From assembly GCA_900618795.1 (NCBI GenBank), contig UYJD01000009.1, forward strand, positions 751,823 through 815,822: a DNA stretch of 64,000 nucleotides, given 5' to 3'. Below the pieces are notes generated by a model. It ran no database searches. It saw nothing but the letters and a program-made list of their open reading frames with translations, and was not told where the DNA came from. Below, piece after piece: positions 9,503-20,337 of the stretch. Origin of the DNA: Cyanodermella asteris. Taxonomy: Eukaryota; Ascomycota; Lecanoromycetes; Ostropales; Stictidaceae. The number at the start of each line of letters is the position of its first letter. Position 1 is the first letter of the stretch. Made by a program: the position numbers and the translations under genes.

Positions 9503-12500
9503 CTATCGAGGAGGCTTGCGATGCCTTTTGTTGTCTGATCTGTAGTCATCAGGCCCTTCTGCCCGTGGTCGTTTTTGTCCACTACCCGGACCCTCTGGCG
9601 GACCATGCGCATCTGATCTTCTATCCCCACTAGCTCGCTCGCCGCCCCAGGAGACGCTCCTATTGTCTCGCCTGTCGCCACCATGACGACCGCCAGGATG
9701 CCCAGGTCCGTAGTCCTCCCTTGGTGGACCACGTCGATCACGGTCAGGCATTGGAGGCATCGGACCGCCTGGAGGCGGTGCATCTCTAGACGAACGCATG
9801 TTTTCTCTGGATTCCATTCGGCGGGGAGGTGGTCTCATGTTGTCTTCCGGACCGCCCGGTAGTGGACCACGCCTTGGCGGGCTTGCAGACCTTCGCGGCC
9901 CACGCTGTCGAGGATCGTTAGGGTCTGGGCCCCCGCGTCTGCCAGAGCTTTCGGGGTTGCTGAACAGATCGGGACGAGGCTGTTGCATGGGATCGCCCCG
10001 AGGAGGGCCTCCATCGTGTCGTCCTGGTCCACTCGGTCCACTGGGAGGCGTCGGGCCTGGTCCCAGTGGCGATTGAGGCGGATTGCGCCCTCCACGTCCA
10101 CGTATTGAGGCTCCCTGCTCAGGTCTGCCAGTAGACCCGCCAACTTGCTGCAAGGTATTGTTGAGGTTTGCAAAGCGCTTATCACCGCGAGGTCTATCAT
10201 ACACTGGAGTCGAAGGTCCGCTATGCGGTGCGCTTGGCGGCTGGCGGGATGGTCCGGTCGGAGCATCAGCGGCAGGCCCGCGCGGTGCTGTATTTGGAGA
10301 TGGTGCAGCTGGGCCTGAAGGACCGCTTGACTGAAATTGTCGGGCTCGTTCTGGATGCATCCCTGTCGCTGACGACTCGCCGGCAGGTGTGCTCGGCGCA
10401 GATCCACTTCCTGGTCTGCTTTGGTTGGCAGTACTCAGGCGAGGTGGTGGTCTACTTGACGCAGGGCCGCTCGGAGCTGAACGTTCTGCCGTTCGATCGG
10501 CATTGGTAGAGTGAGGTGCAGTGGCTGGCCCGGATGGAGCCCGGGCGCTACCTCGAGGACCAGTGGGTGTGTCAGGGCCATTCAGACGACCGTACTGAGA
10601 CTCAGTCTGTGGCGGACCAAAATCGCGCGGATGTCTCGAGCCGTGAGGATCGACTGGGGGTGCAGCAGCTCGAGGATGACGAGCTCGGTCATCATGGCCA
10701 ACGAAAGGATCAGCACGAGCTCCTGCTGCTCGGCGATCGTCTGGATGAGGACGTTCCGAGCGAGCATCTGGTGGGTAGGGTCGATCCTCGCGGTGCGAAG
10801 AACGATGACCTCGTTCATCACGGCGAGTAGGAGAGTTGGCTCTAGAGCCTCTTTGCGAGCTGGATCGGCTGCCTTCGCGTGCATCGCGATCTTTTAGACC
10901 AGCGGCGCTTTGATCTGCCTCGATGAGTCGTGCACGATCAGGGTTGACAGCTGGTGCTGGTGGAGGCATGCTGATTTCCGGGGTCGGACGATCTCGTACA
11001 GGCTCTTCCCTGAGTGCCTCGCGAGCATGATGTCGCCCATCTCTGCCTGCTCTGTCTGGCCGCTCAGGTCTCTCCGTTCGTGCTGAGGACCGAGGGGTAC
11101 GCTCGTCTAGGCCGTCGTGTCTGGAAGGAGGGTTTTCTCTGCGGATCAAGTCGGGGCGGTCTCTTTCTGGTACAGTAGGTCGCTCGACCACGCGGTCGTG
11201 AGCTCGATCAGATGGCCTGATTCTGGAATCAAGAGGTCGGGGACCACGAGATTGGTCGTAATACGCAGCATCTCGATCGTCCCTTGGCCGGCCGTCTCTG
11301 AAGTTCCTGTCATCGCCGCGATAACCACGTTCACCCCGTCTACCCGATGGAGCGGTGACCTCGGGCCGTGCGGGAAGAGGCTGAGGGGGACGTGATGCGC
11401 CGTTGGACTGTCTACCACCAGCGTCATTGCGAGAACCAGGTGCAGGCGATGGCCGGCCGTCGGTGCGAGCATCGCTTTGTGCAAAGTTCGACTTTGCGAG
11501 TCCATCCGCTTTGCTGCTCGTTGCAATCTCGGCTGGTGTGGCAACGTTACCAGTAGCTGTTGCCGCCGAAGGCGTTGTGTGTGCTGCTGTGCTCGGTGGT
11601 TGGTCTGCATTCGCAATGGCTTTCTTGGCGCCATCCTTTGGAGCTTCAGCAACGGTTGGGCTGTTGATCTCGCCGTCCTCATATTCAGCCGCAGCCTTGA
11701 CTCCGTTCAAGCGAGCAGGCTTAAACTCGGAGGCTGCAGCATTCAAAGACTTGCCAGAAGCTGGAGTCGGCGTCGGTGTTCCTTGAGCAGCACCAGCATT
11801 CTTTACTGGATAGAATGAGGCGAGAGAGACCCATTCGTTGTTGCGTTCTCTCTTGCTCAAAGCACCGAGTAGTGACTGAGCAGCTAGCTTCAAGTCCTCC
11901 CTGGGTTCAGTCCTGACCAGAGTGTTGACAGTTTCCACGAGCTTCCTGGCCTGAATGTCGACGACCGGGAAGATGGAAATGATGCCGCTGAGAATGTTGA
12001 TCGCGTTCCGGATGTGCATGTACTCTCCGGCTTCGAGGCATTGGCGAATGGCATTGGCGAGTTGTCCATGCCACTTGAAAAGTAGCCGCTTGAACTCCTC
12101 TTCATAGTCCAAGAAAACGAAAGACGCCTTGTCTTCGCCAAGCTTCTTGCAGAAACCCGGTAAGTCTTTGCGAGCTCCAAGGGCCTCTGATTCGTACGTT
12201 TCCTTTCTAGCATGCCATTTGCCAAGATCCTTCAAGATCTCGTTTATGAACACTGCCAGGTTTTCGGCCTCTTTCAGCGTGCACATAAAGAAGAGAGTTG
12301 CAAGTCGCTTCTGGTTGAAGAACTGGTCGAGAAATCCCATGGTTCGGAAGTTCTTTGCACCATTCGAGTGCAACAGCTTGAGCATCCTGTAGCAATAGTA
12401 GGCATCAACTTGAGACAACACAATACGGGGTAGGAAACACTCCTCTAGCAATGCTGTATTCAGGGCGTCATGCTTTCCCCATGTATGAGCAAACCAGTGT

Positions 12501-15500
12501 TCCTTCTCTTTTTGGATTCGGCTTCGGGTGAAGCGGGAATACGACGAGACCTGATCCTTGTGCTCAGTTGCGAGTTGGTCTTTGAGCTGATTGAGGTTCG
12601 CTCGGTCAGCTTGTCTTCTGCGTGAACCGGCGATTGTTTGATCTGTGCGATCCAGATTGATTGCTCTGAGCTTTTGGTTGATTCGAGCTTCTTCAGCGCT
12701 GTAGCTCTCTTGAGGCACATACAGGTCGCCGTGGGACAATTGCCAGAATGTCATGTAGAACAACTGCCCGACTAGCTCCAGACTGCGTAGATCAAAGGAA
12801 TCGCGACTCTCGTCCATAAGCTCTTTCAACACTGGATGCCAGCCTGGTGAGGAGGCAGCAACGGCTTCTAGCTTTGCGCTCTGTTCTGCCGCAGTATCGG
12901 CATCTGCCATCTCAACGTCGGCATTCGCGCTTGGGTTGTCAGCCATTTCGACGTCAGCTGAGGCAGTGATCTGCTGCTGTGCGCTCTTGCTCTTGTTGTC
13001 TGCCTGGCTCTTGTCCCAGTCCTCCATCTTGCTCACAATGCTGGCTCTGCAGATCAAGAAAGCAATCGGTGGCTCGATCTTGTAGTCTCTGACGAGTTTG
13101 CCGAGGGCCGGCACGAACTCATCAAACTTATCGATAGGCAGAAACTCACGCAGAAACTCAAGATATTGGTAGAAAGTTTGGTGCATATCGTCGAAGGCGT
13201 TTCCAAGTAACTTGAGGGGGGCGTCACTTTCTCCAAGCTTGAAGTATTGCGTTTGTCGCTCTTGTGCAATGGATATAACAAATGCTCCTACCATCCTGGT
13301 ATCGATTAATGCGCGCATTAGACGACGGGCTGGTGTGCGACTCTCGTGTCGCTTGTCTTGAAGTTGTTCGCGGACTTCCTTCTGAAGCAATGGTCCGCCT
13401 GCCATGGCCACAATCTGAGCATCGTTCAGTGTGATGTTGGAGCGAATGCCGCCCATGTTCAACAGAAGCTCTTCCAGTACCTTCAAGTCGTTGGCGTTGC
13501 CAAGATAAAGCTGGTTGGCAAGATATTGAAGTGTTGGGTTGAGATTCATCAGGGAATATCTCAAGTAGACCTTTCCGAAAAACGAAGACAAAGCAATGAG
13601 CCATTTGCTGGCGAACATGCCGTCGGCAGATTGTCGATTCCGCGCTCTGCCCAGGGACTGAAGTGTAGCCCACACAAGTACGTCGTACCCAAGAGCCGTA
13701 AAGTATCTGGCACACTCGACAACTACTTCGATGAGATTGGTGTAATTCTCCATCTGCTGTATCGCAGCCTGGAAGACCACGCCAGGGGAACTTGTTGCAG
13801 TCTTCGCCAGCGCTCTAGCCATGGGCCGGATATTCGTTTTGCTAATTCTCTTGAGCACGTCGTTGGTCTCTGCCTTTGTGACGGCAAATGCCTCAGATAT
13901 ATCGACCATCCGAGAGGTCGGTCCAAGGAACCACTCGGCATAGATCGCATAGCGGGTGCGTTGCGAGAAGAGCTTCAGCATCTCCCAGCTTTCGTTCACG
14001 ACCGGCGAGTTGTGTCCTGTCAAGCTCAACGCAGGTACCAGCAATTTCTTGCAGAGGTCGATCCATCGCTGCTTGTTCTCTGCAGACTTGTCGGAGTTCA
14101 GAGAGTGGATGCCAATGCGATAGAACTTCGTCAAGAGACCCGGATCCTGACCAATCTTGACACCCGACAAATTCAGAAACGAATCACAAAGAGTGAAGAG
14201 GTCGTCGATAGACTGACAGACTGGCATATTGTCATGCCAGTCTTCCCAATAGAAGCGATACTGTACACCCTCGTCCGTCATCTCCTTGTCGAGATTGGCC
14301 CATCGCAAAGTCTTCAATGCTGGCTGTTTCATTCTCTTCAAGTCTCCTCTGCTCACACCAGCTTGATCGGGATCTGCAACGGTGGCTGGCTCCTGGAGCT
14401 CAGGAATCATCTGAAGTGGCTTGATCGGGTCATAAAGGCGGCTGATGGAATGAGAGATGAGTCGATGAATGTAATCGGGAAGATCGTGTATCAACCTCAA
14501 AAGCCACGGGAATCGCCCCAATATGAACAGCGCTTCTGGGATAGCGCCGATTGCCAGCAATGCTTTCAATAGCGCAATCTTGGTGTCCTTTGGCTCAGGT
14601 AATTCATCCTCCGACTTCTTCTCCGTCGATTCCGCTGCTGCGTCAGTCTTTGCGGCAGCTTTTGGATCCAGTTCCCTTGAGCGAAGCGGTGGTGGCGCAG
14701 TATCGTCGCTCAGCGCTCCTGCTCGGGTCAATGCGTTCTGGCCACCACCGGGCCTAGCAGCTTGCTTTCTCTGATTATGCTCATCTTCTTTCTGCTTCTG
14801 AACCTTCTCCATATTGTCGTCGTGCGGCCAAAGATGTGGGTAAAGATCGCGCAATGAGATAAATCCGATCTTGATGAGGAGTGCGGCGAGATGTATGAGG
14901 TTGTTTGGGAGCTCATCTTGAGGATCACGGGCTTGTGAGCTGTAGAATCTGAGCTTGAAGCCAAGTATTTGCGCGGCAACCTTGTTGCCCACCGGCGGAT
15001 CCATTCCAGTCGTCTTCTTCCAATCAGTTGGATCTGTTTCGTCGTCATTCGAAGTCGGCTCCGTGGAGAAGCTGGTCTGCAAGTTTCGCAGATGGAAGAA
15101 AGCTGAAATTCCTTTCCCTTGCGCAGTCAGCTGTCGAGCAAAATCCCAGAATCTTCGATCTCTCGCCAGTCGAGTGTCCTTCAAAATAGACTTCTCATCT
15201 TGTGATAAAGGCTCAAGACCGTTCGCGTCAGGTAGTGCCCAATGCGGGAGCTCCGGGGATGGGGTACCAGTCTTGGACTCGCTCGGCCACCAAGAGCTGC
15301 ACCTAAGGAATTTGACAAAAAACCTGTATTCTCTCACCAGAACCGCAGCGAATACGTCCAGAGACACGTCCAACACACGTCCAACATCAAGGTCGAAAGT
15401 GCCGATCATCGATCGCACTCGCTCAAAGGTGGCCTTGACGACATCCGCCGAGGGCATTTCGTTCGCGCTGGTGGTGAACAGTTCTGTCATAAGCTTGGAA

Positions 15501-16444
15501 TATCCCTCGGTCTCTTCGCGGAGGAGGTTGTAGTTTGACTGTCGATAAAGAACGTTCGTCTGGTGCCGAATGAAGCTCTTCTTGAAGGTCGGTCGGACAA
15601 GTTCCAAGGTCACAAGCATCTCGCTATCAAGCTCCTGTCTCATTTTGTCGTGAGAGATCTCCGACGCGAAAAGCATAGCTCCCAGTCGTGGGTTCTCGCT
15701 ATCTCTTTCGTTCAACATTAATGCCATGTCCAAAAAGTCCGAGATGTGATCAGTTGTGGAAGCTCCTTCATCCACCTCCTCCGACTCCACCTCCACGGCG
15801 AGAATTTCTTTCACCAAAGCCCCAACATCGGCGGGTGGTACCTTTCCATCGAGACCAGCTCGGAGAAGCTCAGCGTAGAGAACGTTTAGCTCATCATCCT
15901 CATTATCCTTCCTCATTTGCGTAGCCTTCTCCAGCAACGAGTCTCTTCCACCGTCTTGCCACGTCTGTGCGACTTCATCTGAGATGTAGTCGTAAGTGTA
16001 CGGCGCGAGCGGCTCATCAAGCGGAGGAAACTTCATCGCAGATGCGACGGCGTAAACGTCGACCGGAGCTGGCGGCGGGACAGGTTCAGCAGCCGGAAGC
16101 GACGGTGCAGGCTGATCCTGTGGAGCAGCCGACTCTGGTTGTGTTTGTATTTGTTCCTGCCTCGACTGAGGCCGTGAGGTCTGCTGGGTAGACTGTGAGC
16201 CGCGCCGCTGGTTGTATGGAGCTCCATTTAGGCTCTCCGGGCCTCGGGGACCACCTCTGCCTCCTCTCCCTCCCCTCCCTCCTCTTCTTGAGCCTCGTCC
16301 TCGTTCATCGTGATATCCACCGTGCGGTGGCCCACCGTACCCGTGTTGGGCCATGCCGGAGCTGGCGGGTCGATAGGGCGAAGGGCGCGAACCATCGTCG
16401 CCGCCATAAGATCCCCTCTTGCGCTTGTTAGGACCAGGCGCCAT
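9503..16444 (-). CDS. THO2: THO complex subunit 2 (Tho2/THOC2)
   Basis: Largest scaffold subunit of the nuclear THO/TREX complex, which couples transcription elongation to mRNP packaging and export and limits R-loops. The single exon encodes 2313 residues from the ATG at 16444 (MAPGPNKRKRG, basic). An RGG-rich N-terminal segment (GRGSRRGGRGGRGGRGG) leads into the helical THOC2 N-terminal region, with LVRPTFKKSFIRHQTNVLYRQ near residue 285. The conserved central and C-terminal Tho2 blocks follow to about residue 1550. The last 750 or so residues are low-complexity: Arg/Asp/Glu/Ser-rich charged repeats, then Ser-Gly-Pro-Ala-rich and RGG/RS-like sequence ending KRHRKPPR. Such a tail fits RNA binding. 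The gene lies head-to-tail behind VPS34, with a 0.7-kb gap. Confidence 0.93.
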   Translation of the reverse strand: MAPGPNKRKRGSYGGDDGSRPSPYRPASSGMAQHGYGGPPHGGYHDERGRGSRRGGRGGRGGRGGPRGPESLNGAPYNQRRGSQSTQQTSRPQSRQEQIQTQPESAAPQDQPAPSLPAAEPVPPPAPVDVYAVASAMKFPPLDEPLAPYTYDYISDEVAQTWQDGGRDSLLEKATQMRKDNEDDELNVLYAELLRAGLDGKVPPADVGALVKEILAVEVESEEVDEGASTTDHISDFLDMALMLNERDSENPRLGAMLFASEISHDKMRQELDSEMLVTLELVRPTFKKSFIRHQTNVLYRQSNYNLLREETEGYSKLMTELFTTSANEMPSADVVKATFERVRSMIGTFDLDVGRVLDVSLDVFAAVLVREYRFFVKFLRCSSWWPSESKTGTPSPELPHWALPDANGLEPLSQDEKSILKDTRLARDRRFWDFARQLTAQGKGISAFFHLRNLQTSFSTEPTSNDDETDPTDWKKTTGMDPPVGNKVAAQILGFKLRFYSSQARDPQDELPNNLIHLAALLIKIGFISLRDLYPHLWPHDDNMEKVQKQKEDEHNQRKQAARPGGGQNALTRAGALSDDTAPPPLRSRELDPKAAAKTDAAAESTEKKSEDELPEPKDTKIALLKALLAIGAIPEALFILGRFPWLLRLIHDLPDYIHRLISHSISRLYDPIKPLQMIPELQEPATVADPDQAGVSRGDLKRMKQPALKTLRWANLDKEMTDEGVQYRFYWEDWHDNMPVCQSIDDLFTLCDSFLNLSGVKIGQDPGLLTKFYRIGIHSLNSDKSAENKQRWIDLCKKLLVPALSLTGHNSPVVNESWEMLKLFSQRTRYAIYAEWFLGPTSRMVDISEAFAVTKAETNDVLKRISKTNIRPMARALAKTATSSPGVVFQAAIQQMENYTNLIEVVVECARYFTALGYDVLVWATLQSLGRARNRQSADGMFASKWLIALSSFFGKVYLRYSLMNLNPTLQYLANQLYLGNANDLKVLEELLLNMGGIRSNITLNDAQIVAMAGGPLLQKEVREQLQDKRHESRTPARRLMRALIDTRMVGAFVISIAQERQTQYFKLGESDAPLKLLGNAFDDMHQTFYQYLEFLREFLPIDKFDEFVPALGKLVRDYKIEPPIAFLICRASIVSKMEDWDKSQADNKSKSAQQQITASADVEMADNPSANADVEMADADTAAEQSAKLEAVAASSPGWHPVLKELMDESRDSFDLRSLELVGQLFYMTFWQLSHGDLYVPQESYSAEEARINQKLRAINLDRTDQTIAGSRRRQADRANLNQLKDQLATEHKDQVSSYSRFTRSRIQKEKEHWFAHTWGKHDALNTALLEECFLPRIVLSQVDAYYCYRMLKLLHSNGAKNFRTMGFLDQFFNQKRLATLFFMCTLKEAENLAVFINEILKDLGKWHARKETYESEALGARKDLPGFCKKLGEDKASFVFLDYEEEFKRLLFKWHGQLANAIRQCLEAGEYMHIRNAINILSGIISIFPVVDIQARKLVETVNTLVRTEPREDLKLAAQSLLGALSKRERNNEWVSLASFYPVKNAGAAQGTPTPTPASGKSLNAAASEFKPARLNGVKAAAEYEDGEINSPTVAEAPKDGAKKAIANADQPPSTAAHTTPSAATATGNVATPAEIATSSKADGLAKSNFAQSDARTDGRPSPAPGSRNDAGGRQSNGASRPPQPLPARPEVTAPSGRRGERGYRGDDRNFRDGRPRDDRDAAYYDQSRGPRPLDSRIRPSDRAHDRVVERPTVPERDRPDLIRRENPPSRHDGLDERTPRSSARTERPERPDRAGRDGRHHAREALREEPVRDRPTPEISMPPPAPAVNPDRARLIEADQSAAGLKDRDAREGSRSSSQRGSRANSPTRRDERGHRSSHREDRPYPPDARSERPHPDDRRAAGARADPFVGHDDRARHPRAAAPPVDPHGSRHPRDFGPPQTESQYGRLNGPDTPTGPRGSARAPSGPATAPHSTNADRTAERSAPSGPASSRPPPRLSTANQSRPGSGSAPSTPAGESSATGMHPERARQFQSSGPSGPAAPSPNTAPRGPAADAPTGPSRQPPSAPHSGPSTPVYDRPRGDKRFANLNNTLQQVGGSTGRPEQGASIRGRGGRNPPQSPLGPGPTPPSGPSGPGRHDGGPPRGDPMQQPRPDLFSNPESSGRRGGPDPNDPRQRGPRRSASPPRRGPLPGGPEDNMRPPPRRMESRENMRSSRDAPPPGGPMPPMPDRDRRGPPREDYGPGHPGGRHGGDRRDNRSVSWGGERASGDRRSDAHGPPEGPGSGQKRPRAEGPDDYRSDNKRHRKPPR

Positions 16445-17139
16445 GGCGAGACAAGCTCGCAAGGAGCTTGCTGTCGGTCAGTAGTCTCGATGAACTTATC
16501 GCATGTCCTCCGAAAAGTTGCTCTGCGCGAGTTGTCAGATTTGAGCTGTGCTCTAAGCTTTGGTCGCAAATGCAGTTGTTGCAAGGGCTCTGCAATGCAA
16601 GACCTGGTCGCAATACAGCACGCGGAGTCTGTAGCTCTCTGGGTTTCAAAAGGAAGAAGAAAATCTTGTCAAGATGCACCAAGGATTGAAGGGCAAGTAG
16701 GGACAAAAATGGGTGTTGCAGCTTGAAGATGTTGCGGGCAGTTGGTGCAGGCTCGCTCATTCACGTCTTTGCGTCAAAGCCCGCGACGGCAGCGGATCAT
16801 TTGGGCGGCGGGACTTTCCGGCCCGCCAGACATCACAGCGCCAGGCTGATATTGACAGCAGCCCTGATTGACGACATCTTACTGCTATTGACCTTGGCTT
16901 TCTCGTTTGGCACCTTGAGCTTCATGCATATCTCGCATTCCGTGTCAGGTGGATGTGTGAAGGCTGAATGGTTTCAGGCTATAATCCGCCTCAACGAGAT
17001 GCGACATATTAGATGTCTATCTCGTTTCGGCACAATCATGATTTATTCTACGTGAAATCCAAACCGTGGGTCGTCGACTCGTTCCTATAATATGTGCAAA
17101 TATTGCGACTAAGGTTGGCAATTCGTCTCAATATTTGTT
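16445..17139. promoter_or_regulatory. THO2 upstream region
   Basis: About 700 bases between the THO2 start and the VPS34 stop, both on the minus strand. No gene is visible. The part near 16445-16760 is presumably the THO2 promoter and 5' leader. Confidence 0.4.
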
Positions 17140-19875
17140 CTATGCTTTGAACCTCTGCGCCAGGTCATGCGCGTAATCAATCAGATACCCACTCAACTTC
17201 CCCAAGCTCGTATGAATCAGCTGATCAAACTCCTGAATCGCCTCCTCCTCCGTAACATTCAACGCGAACCTCTCCCTGACCTTCTCCACCACCTTATCCG
17301 GCTCCGCCCTAATGTCCGGAATATTCGCGTCAGTCATCAACGCAAACAAGTTCAAAATCAAACTGCTCTGCTTCCGCAACGCCGTGTACGCCGTCGTGCA
17401 ATACTGTCTGAAAAGCTGGAAATTCTCGCTCTTCAAACCTCCCATGCCCTCGACCATGGCGGCGGTGATCTTGATCGGCGGCGGAGACGGCTTCGGGTCG
17501 CGCCCCAGCATGTATCCGAAATCGGCGTGGAAGAAGCGGCCGTCGGGGCTGAGGAGGAGGTTGTCGAGGTGGCGGTCGCCGACGCCGAGGAGGTAGGTTA
17601 CGACGCAGTAGCCGGCGCAGCTTTTGACGTAGTTTTCCATTGCCTCGCGGCGGACGCCGTATTCGGCTTTCTTGTCCGGGCTGTTGGCGCGGAGGTAGTC
17701 GAGGACGAAGTTGCTGCCGTACTTGTTCTTGGCCGCCTGGAGACTGATGGAGGGGACGAATTGCACGCCTCCGACGATGGGCGCGGTCGCGATAATTTTG
17801 TAGGGTGTGAGGCGGAGGTCGAGGTTTTCTTTGCGCAGGAGACGGTCCATGAGGGATATGATTTGAATGACGAGCTGGTCCTGTCGCAGATCGTCGCCGT
17901 ACTTGAAAATTACTGGGTACTTCTGCCCTTGGCGTGTCTTGAACGTGATGAGAATAGGGGTCAAAGATGATTTGAAGACGTTTGACTCGTCTGGGAACGT
18001 GCCAAAGATCTCGATCTCCGGATCTAGCGGTAAGCGCAGCGGTGGGTTGAATGCCAGTTCGCTCTTCGGATCGGCGAGGAACTCTTTCAGCTGAGAGATC
18101 ATCCGCTGTCTGTTATTCTGACCATGTTGCTGGAGATTTCTACACAGATTTGTTAGGATGGTGACAAGCTCGCCCTGACGCAGTAACTGTTTGCGGTTCT
18201 CGGCACCTTCAGGTGTGGATTCAAGCTGAGACATGAAGTCGAACTCGACCTTCTGGAACAGCTTCCTGTGTTGCTTGGACTGACCAGGGCTGTCGTCGTC
18301 GCACTCAACCACAAGATACCAGTGTAGATAATTCCCGAGTATGATGTTTTGGGACGCTCGATGAATGAGGAACGCTGCGAGGGACGACTCTGCAGTTGAA
18401 GTCTCACCATCCAGAGACACCTTCTCAAACTTCAATGCTTGCACAAGCTGCAAGAGATACGTGAGCAGTTCGTCATCATCTGCTTTTCGAAGTCGTTCAA
18501 CCGCATACGCTCGGACAGGGACGCTCTCGAACGTAGGCCCCAACAGCTCTAGTGCATCATCGACATCAATTTCAGTCCATCGTGGTAGGAGCTGTATGGC
18601 CTGTTTCGACTCATTCACATCTGTCCACGCTACAGACTTGACGAACTTTGTCAGAGCTCTCTTTTCGCGGGTCAAGTGATGCCTGAACTTCCAAACCAAG
18701 TCCTTCTCTTCCCCGTTCAGCTCTTGAGTGGGGCCATAAGACATGATCGTGTTCAGCTCATCTCTGATTTTGGCGTTTGGCTTGAGATCGCGGTCTAGCA
18801 AGCTGGTTCTGTGACTTCGAACCAAGCGGCGGTGCTTGCTTTCCGCTGGGTTGTCTTTCAAGCCGACCTCGGGATCGTATATTCGGATAAGAGGTGGCGC
18901 ATTCACGTCCTCGGCGCCATTGACATCGCCACCGGCCAAGATTCCAGGGCCATAATGGAGTTCAGGTGGCGCTCTCAAGTCGACGCCGCCAACGGGAACA
19001 TGGGCTGGCATGCTTGAAACCGGCGTCGGTTTGTACTCGAAGTCTGTGAATACGATCGGGTAATCGAAGCGTGGAAAGTCAACGATGAGAGTGAACCGCC
19101 AATCGTCTTCTGCAACATTGTCTGCGTCGCCACTCTTCGTGCTTTCGCCGAGCGGCAGTCTCTTGTTGCGCTGAACCTTTTGCATGTCTTCTAGCTCTCG
19201 TTTCTTCTTTGCTATGTTCTGGAATACAAGCTTGTCGAGCCAGTCGACACGAGGCATCTCTTCCACATGATGCTTACGCACGAGGCCTTCCAAACGCTCA
19301 AGCTCTGCCTCTGCTTGGAGGATGGCTGAACCCAGCGCTGAGCCGTCCTGCCCTCGTCCTTTCGAGTGCGACGTGAAAGCCGAAGTAGTGCTAGATGAGT
19401 AGCCATCTGCCTCTCTACCCTTGTAAACCCGACAGCTGTGCCTACCCTTGTGCAAAGTATCGTCCTTGTCGAAGAGAGGTATGGTCGTGCCACCAAATGG
19501 TACGTGATGCTCCTGGCCGACCTCGCCGGCCACAGGCGAAAGGTCCCATATTGTGATGGCGATCTGGGCACTAAGGGGTAGATTGGAGATACTGAAAGCG
19601 AGCTCTAGCCATTCATTCCATATTCGAGCTCCTTTGAACGCGCGATACGATGTCTGTACGGGGAGGGTGAGGGGCTTGGAATCAGCCCAGAGCTGAGCTG
19701 TAACATATAGATCGCTGGTCCCCGTCAAATTCGAGCCAATATGGCGAAGATCAGGTCGTCTTAGTAGCGTAGATCTTGGGAGAGCACTCTGAAAGCCCTC
19801 CAACGAGCCTATGCGAATGTACACCGGAAAGTTGACCGCGCTGGAGTTGGCGAAGGTATAGACTTCCATGGCCAT
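17140..19875 (-). CDS. VPS34: phosphatidylinositol 3-kinase Vps34
   Basis: Class III PI3-kinase that makes PI3P on endosomes and autophagosomal membranes, acting with Vps15 and Vps30/Atg6 partners. It recruits PX-domain proteins such as the Vps17 encoded 3 kb away. The single exon encodes 911 residues from ATG 19875 (MAMEVYTFANS); an ATG two codons later is also possible. Order: C2 domain (first about 300 residues), helical PIK accessory domain (about 370-560, with LPRWTEIDVDDALELLG), and the lipid kinase domain with IFKYGDDLRQDQLVIQ. The catalytic loop is GDRHLDNLLL and the activation segment starts HADFGYMLGRDPKP. The C-terminal helix ends YAHDLAQRFKA, as needed for membrane-bound activity. 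Length and motifs indicate a complete, active enzyme. Confidence 0.96.
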   Translation of the reverse strand: MAMEVYTFANSSAVNFPVYIRIGSLEGFQSALPRSTLLRRPDLRHIGSNLTGTSDLYVTAQLWADSKPLTLPVQTSYRAFKGARIWNEWLELAFSISNLPLSAQIAITIWDLSPVAGEVGQEHHVPFGGTTIPLFDKDDTLHKGRHSCRVYKGREADGYSSSTTSAFTSHSKGRGQDGSALGSAILQAEAELERLEGLVRKHHVEEMPRVDWLDKLVFQNIAKKKRELEDMQKVQRNKRLPLGESTKSGDADNVAEDDWRFTLIVDFPRFDYPIVFTDFEYKPTPVSSMPAHVPVGGVDLRAPPELHYGPGILAGGDVNGAEDVNAPPLIRIYDPEVGLKDNPAESKHRRLVRSHRTSLLDRDLKPNAKIRDELNTIMSYGPTQELNGEEKDLVWKFRHHLTREKRALTKFVKSVAWTDVNESKQAIQLLPRWTEIDVDDALELLGPTFESVPVRAYAVERLRKADDDELLTYLLQLVQALKFEKVSLDGETSTAESSLAAFLIHRASQNIILGNYLHWYLVVECDDDSPGQSKQHRKLFQKVEFDFMSQLESTPEGAENRKQLLRQGELVTILTNLCRNLQQHGQNNRQRMISQLKEFLADPKSELAFNPPLRLPLDPEIEIFGTFPDESNVFKSSLTPILITFKTRQGQKYPVIFKYGDDLRQDQLVIQIISLMDRLLRKENLDLRLTPYKIIATAPIVGGVQFVPSISLQAAKNKYGSNFVLDYLRANSPDKKAEYGVRREAMENYVKSCAGYCVVTYLLGVGDRHLDNLLLSPDGRFFHADFGYMLGRDPKPSPPPIKITAAMVEGMGGLKSENFQLFRQYCTTAYTALRKQSSLILNLFALMTDANIPDIRAEPDKVVEKVRERFALNVTEEEAIQEFDQLIHTSLGKLSGYLIDYAHDLAQRFKA

Positions 19876-20337
19876 CGTCAAGGACGAGTCGAACTTCCGG
19901 GAGAGGTTTCCATGCAAGCTGATCGTTAGAGACGATCAAAACACTGTCATTGTTTCAATAAGGAAGTTCGTTGATGGTCAGACTTCACGATGGTGTGGAT
20001 GCGTGTCCTGTGACAGGCTGCCCAGTGGCGGCGACAAACGATCATGCGGACAAACCGCGGATACCGTCCTCATTCAACATTGCGAGCCAGCACGTAGTTT
20101 CGACTAACCTGGCCCAAATCACATTTACCGGCATCAAATAGCCAATATTGCCCTTCTCTATATGAATAGGCCGCTCCTCGACATGGGCCACGAGTTTGAG
20201 CTCGATGGCCTTCACAAGCCGAGGCCCATGCCAAGCCACGACGGCGATCACAGCGATGTCGTCGAAAGCTCAAGCTTTGAACTTTCAGACTGCCCCAGCA
20301 GCACCTTTACCTGCCGCCCCAATTCCGTACCGCCACC
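19876..20337. promoter_or_regulatory. divergent promoter VPS34 / ETF beta
   Basis: 462 bases separate two oppositely transcribed genes. The ETF beta start sits in a CCGCCACCATG context. No canonical TATA box or repeated element stands out. Confidence 0.5.

Noticed and set aside
13346-14572. 408-codon plus-strand open frame
   Set aside because: It lies wholly antisense to the conserved core of Tho2. Its composition is that of a shadow frame and it has no recognisable domain.
17167-17970. 267-codon plus-strand frame
   Set aside because: Antisense to the Vps34 kinase domain, which is unmistakable.
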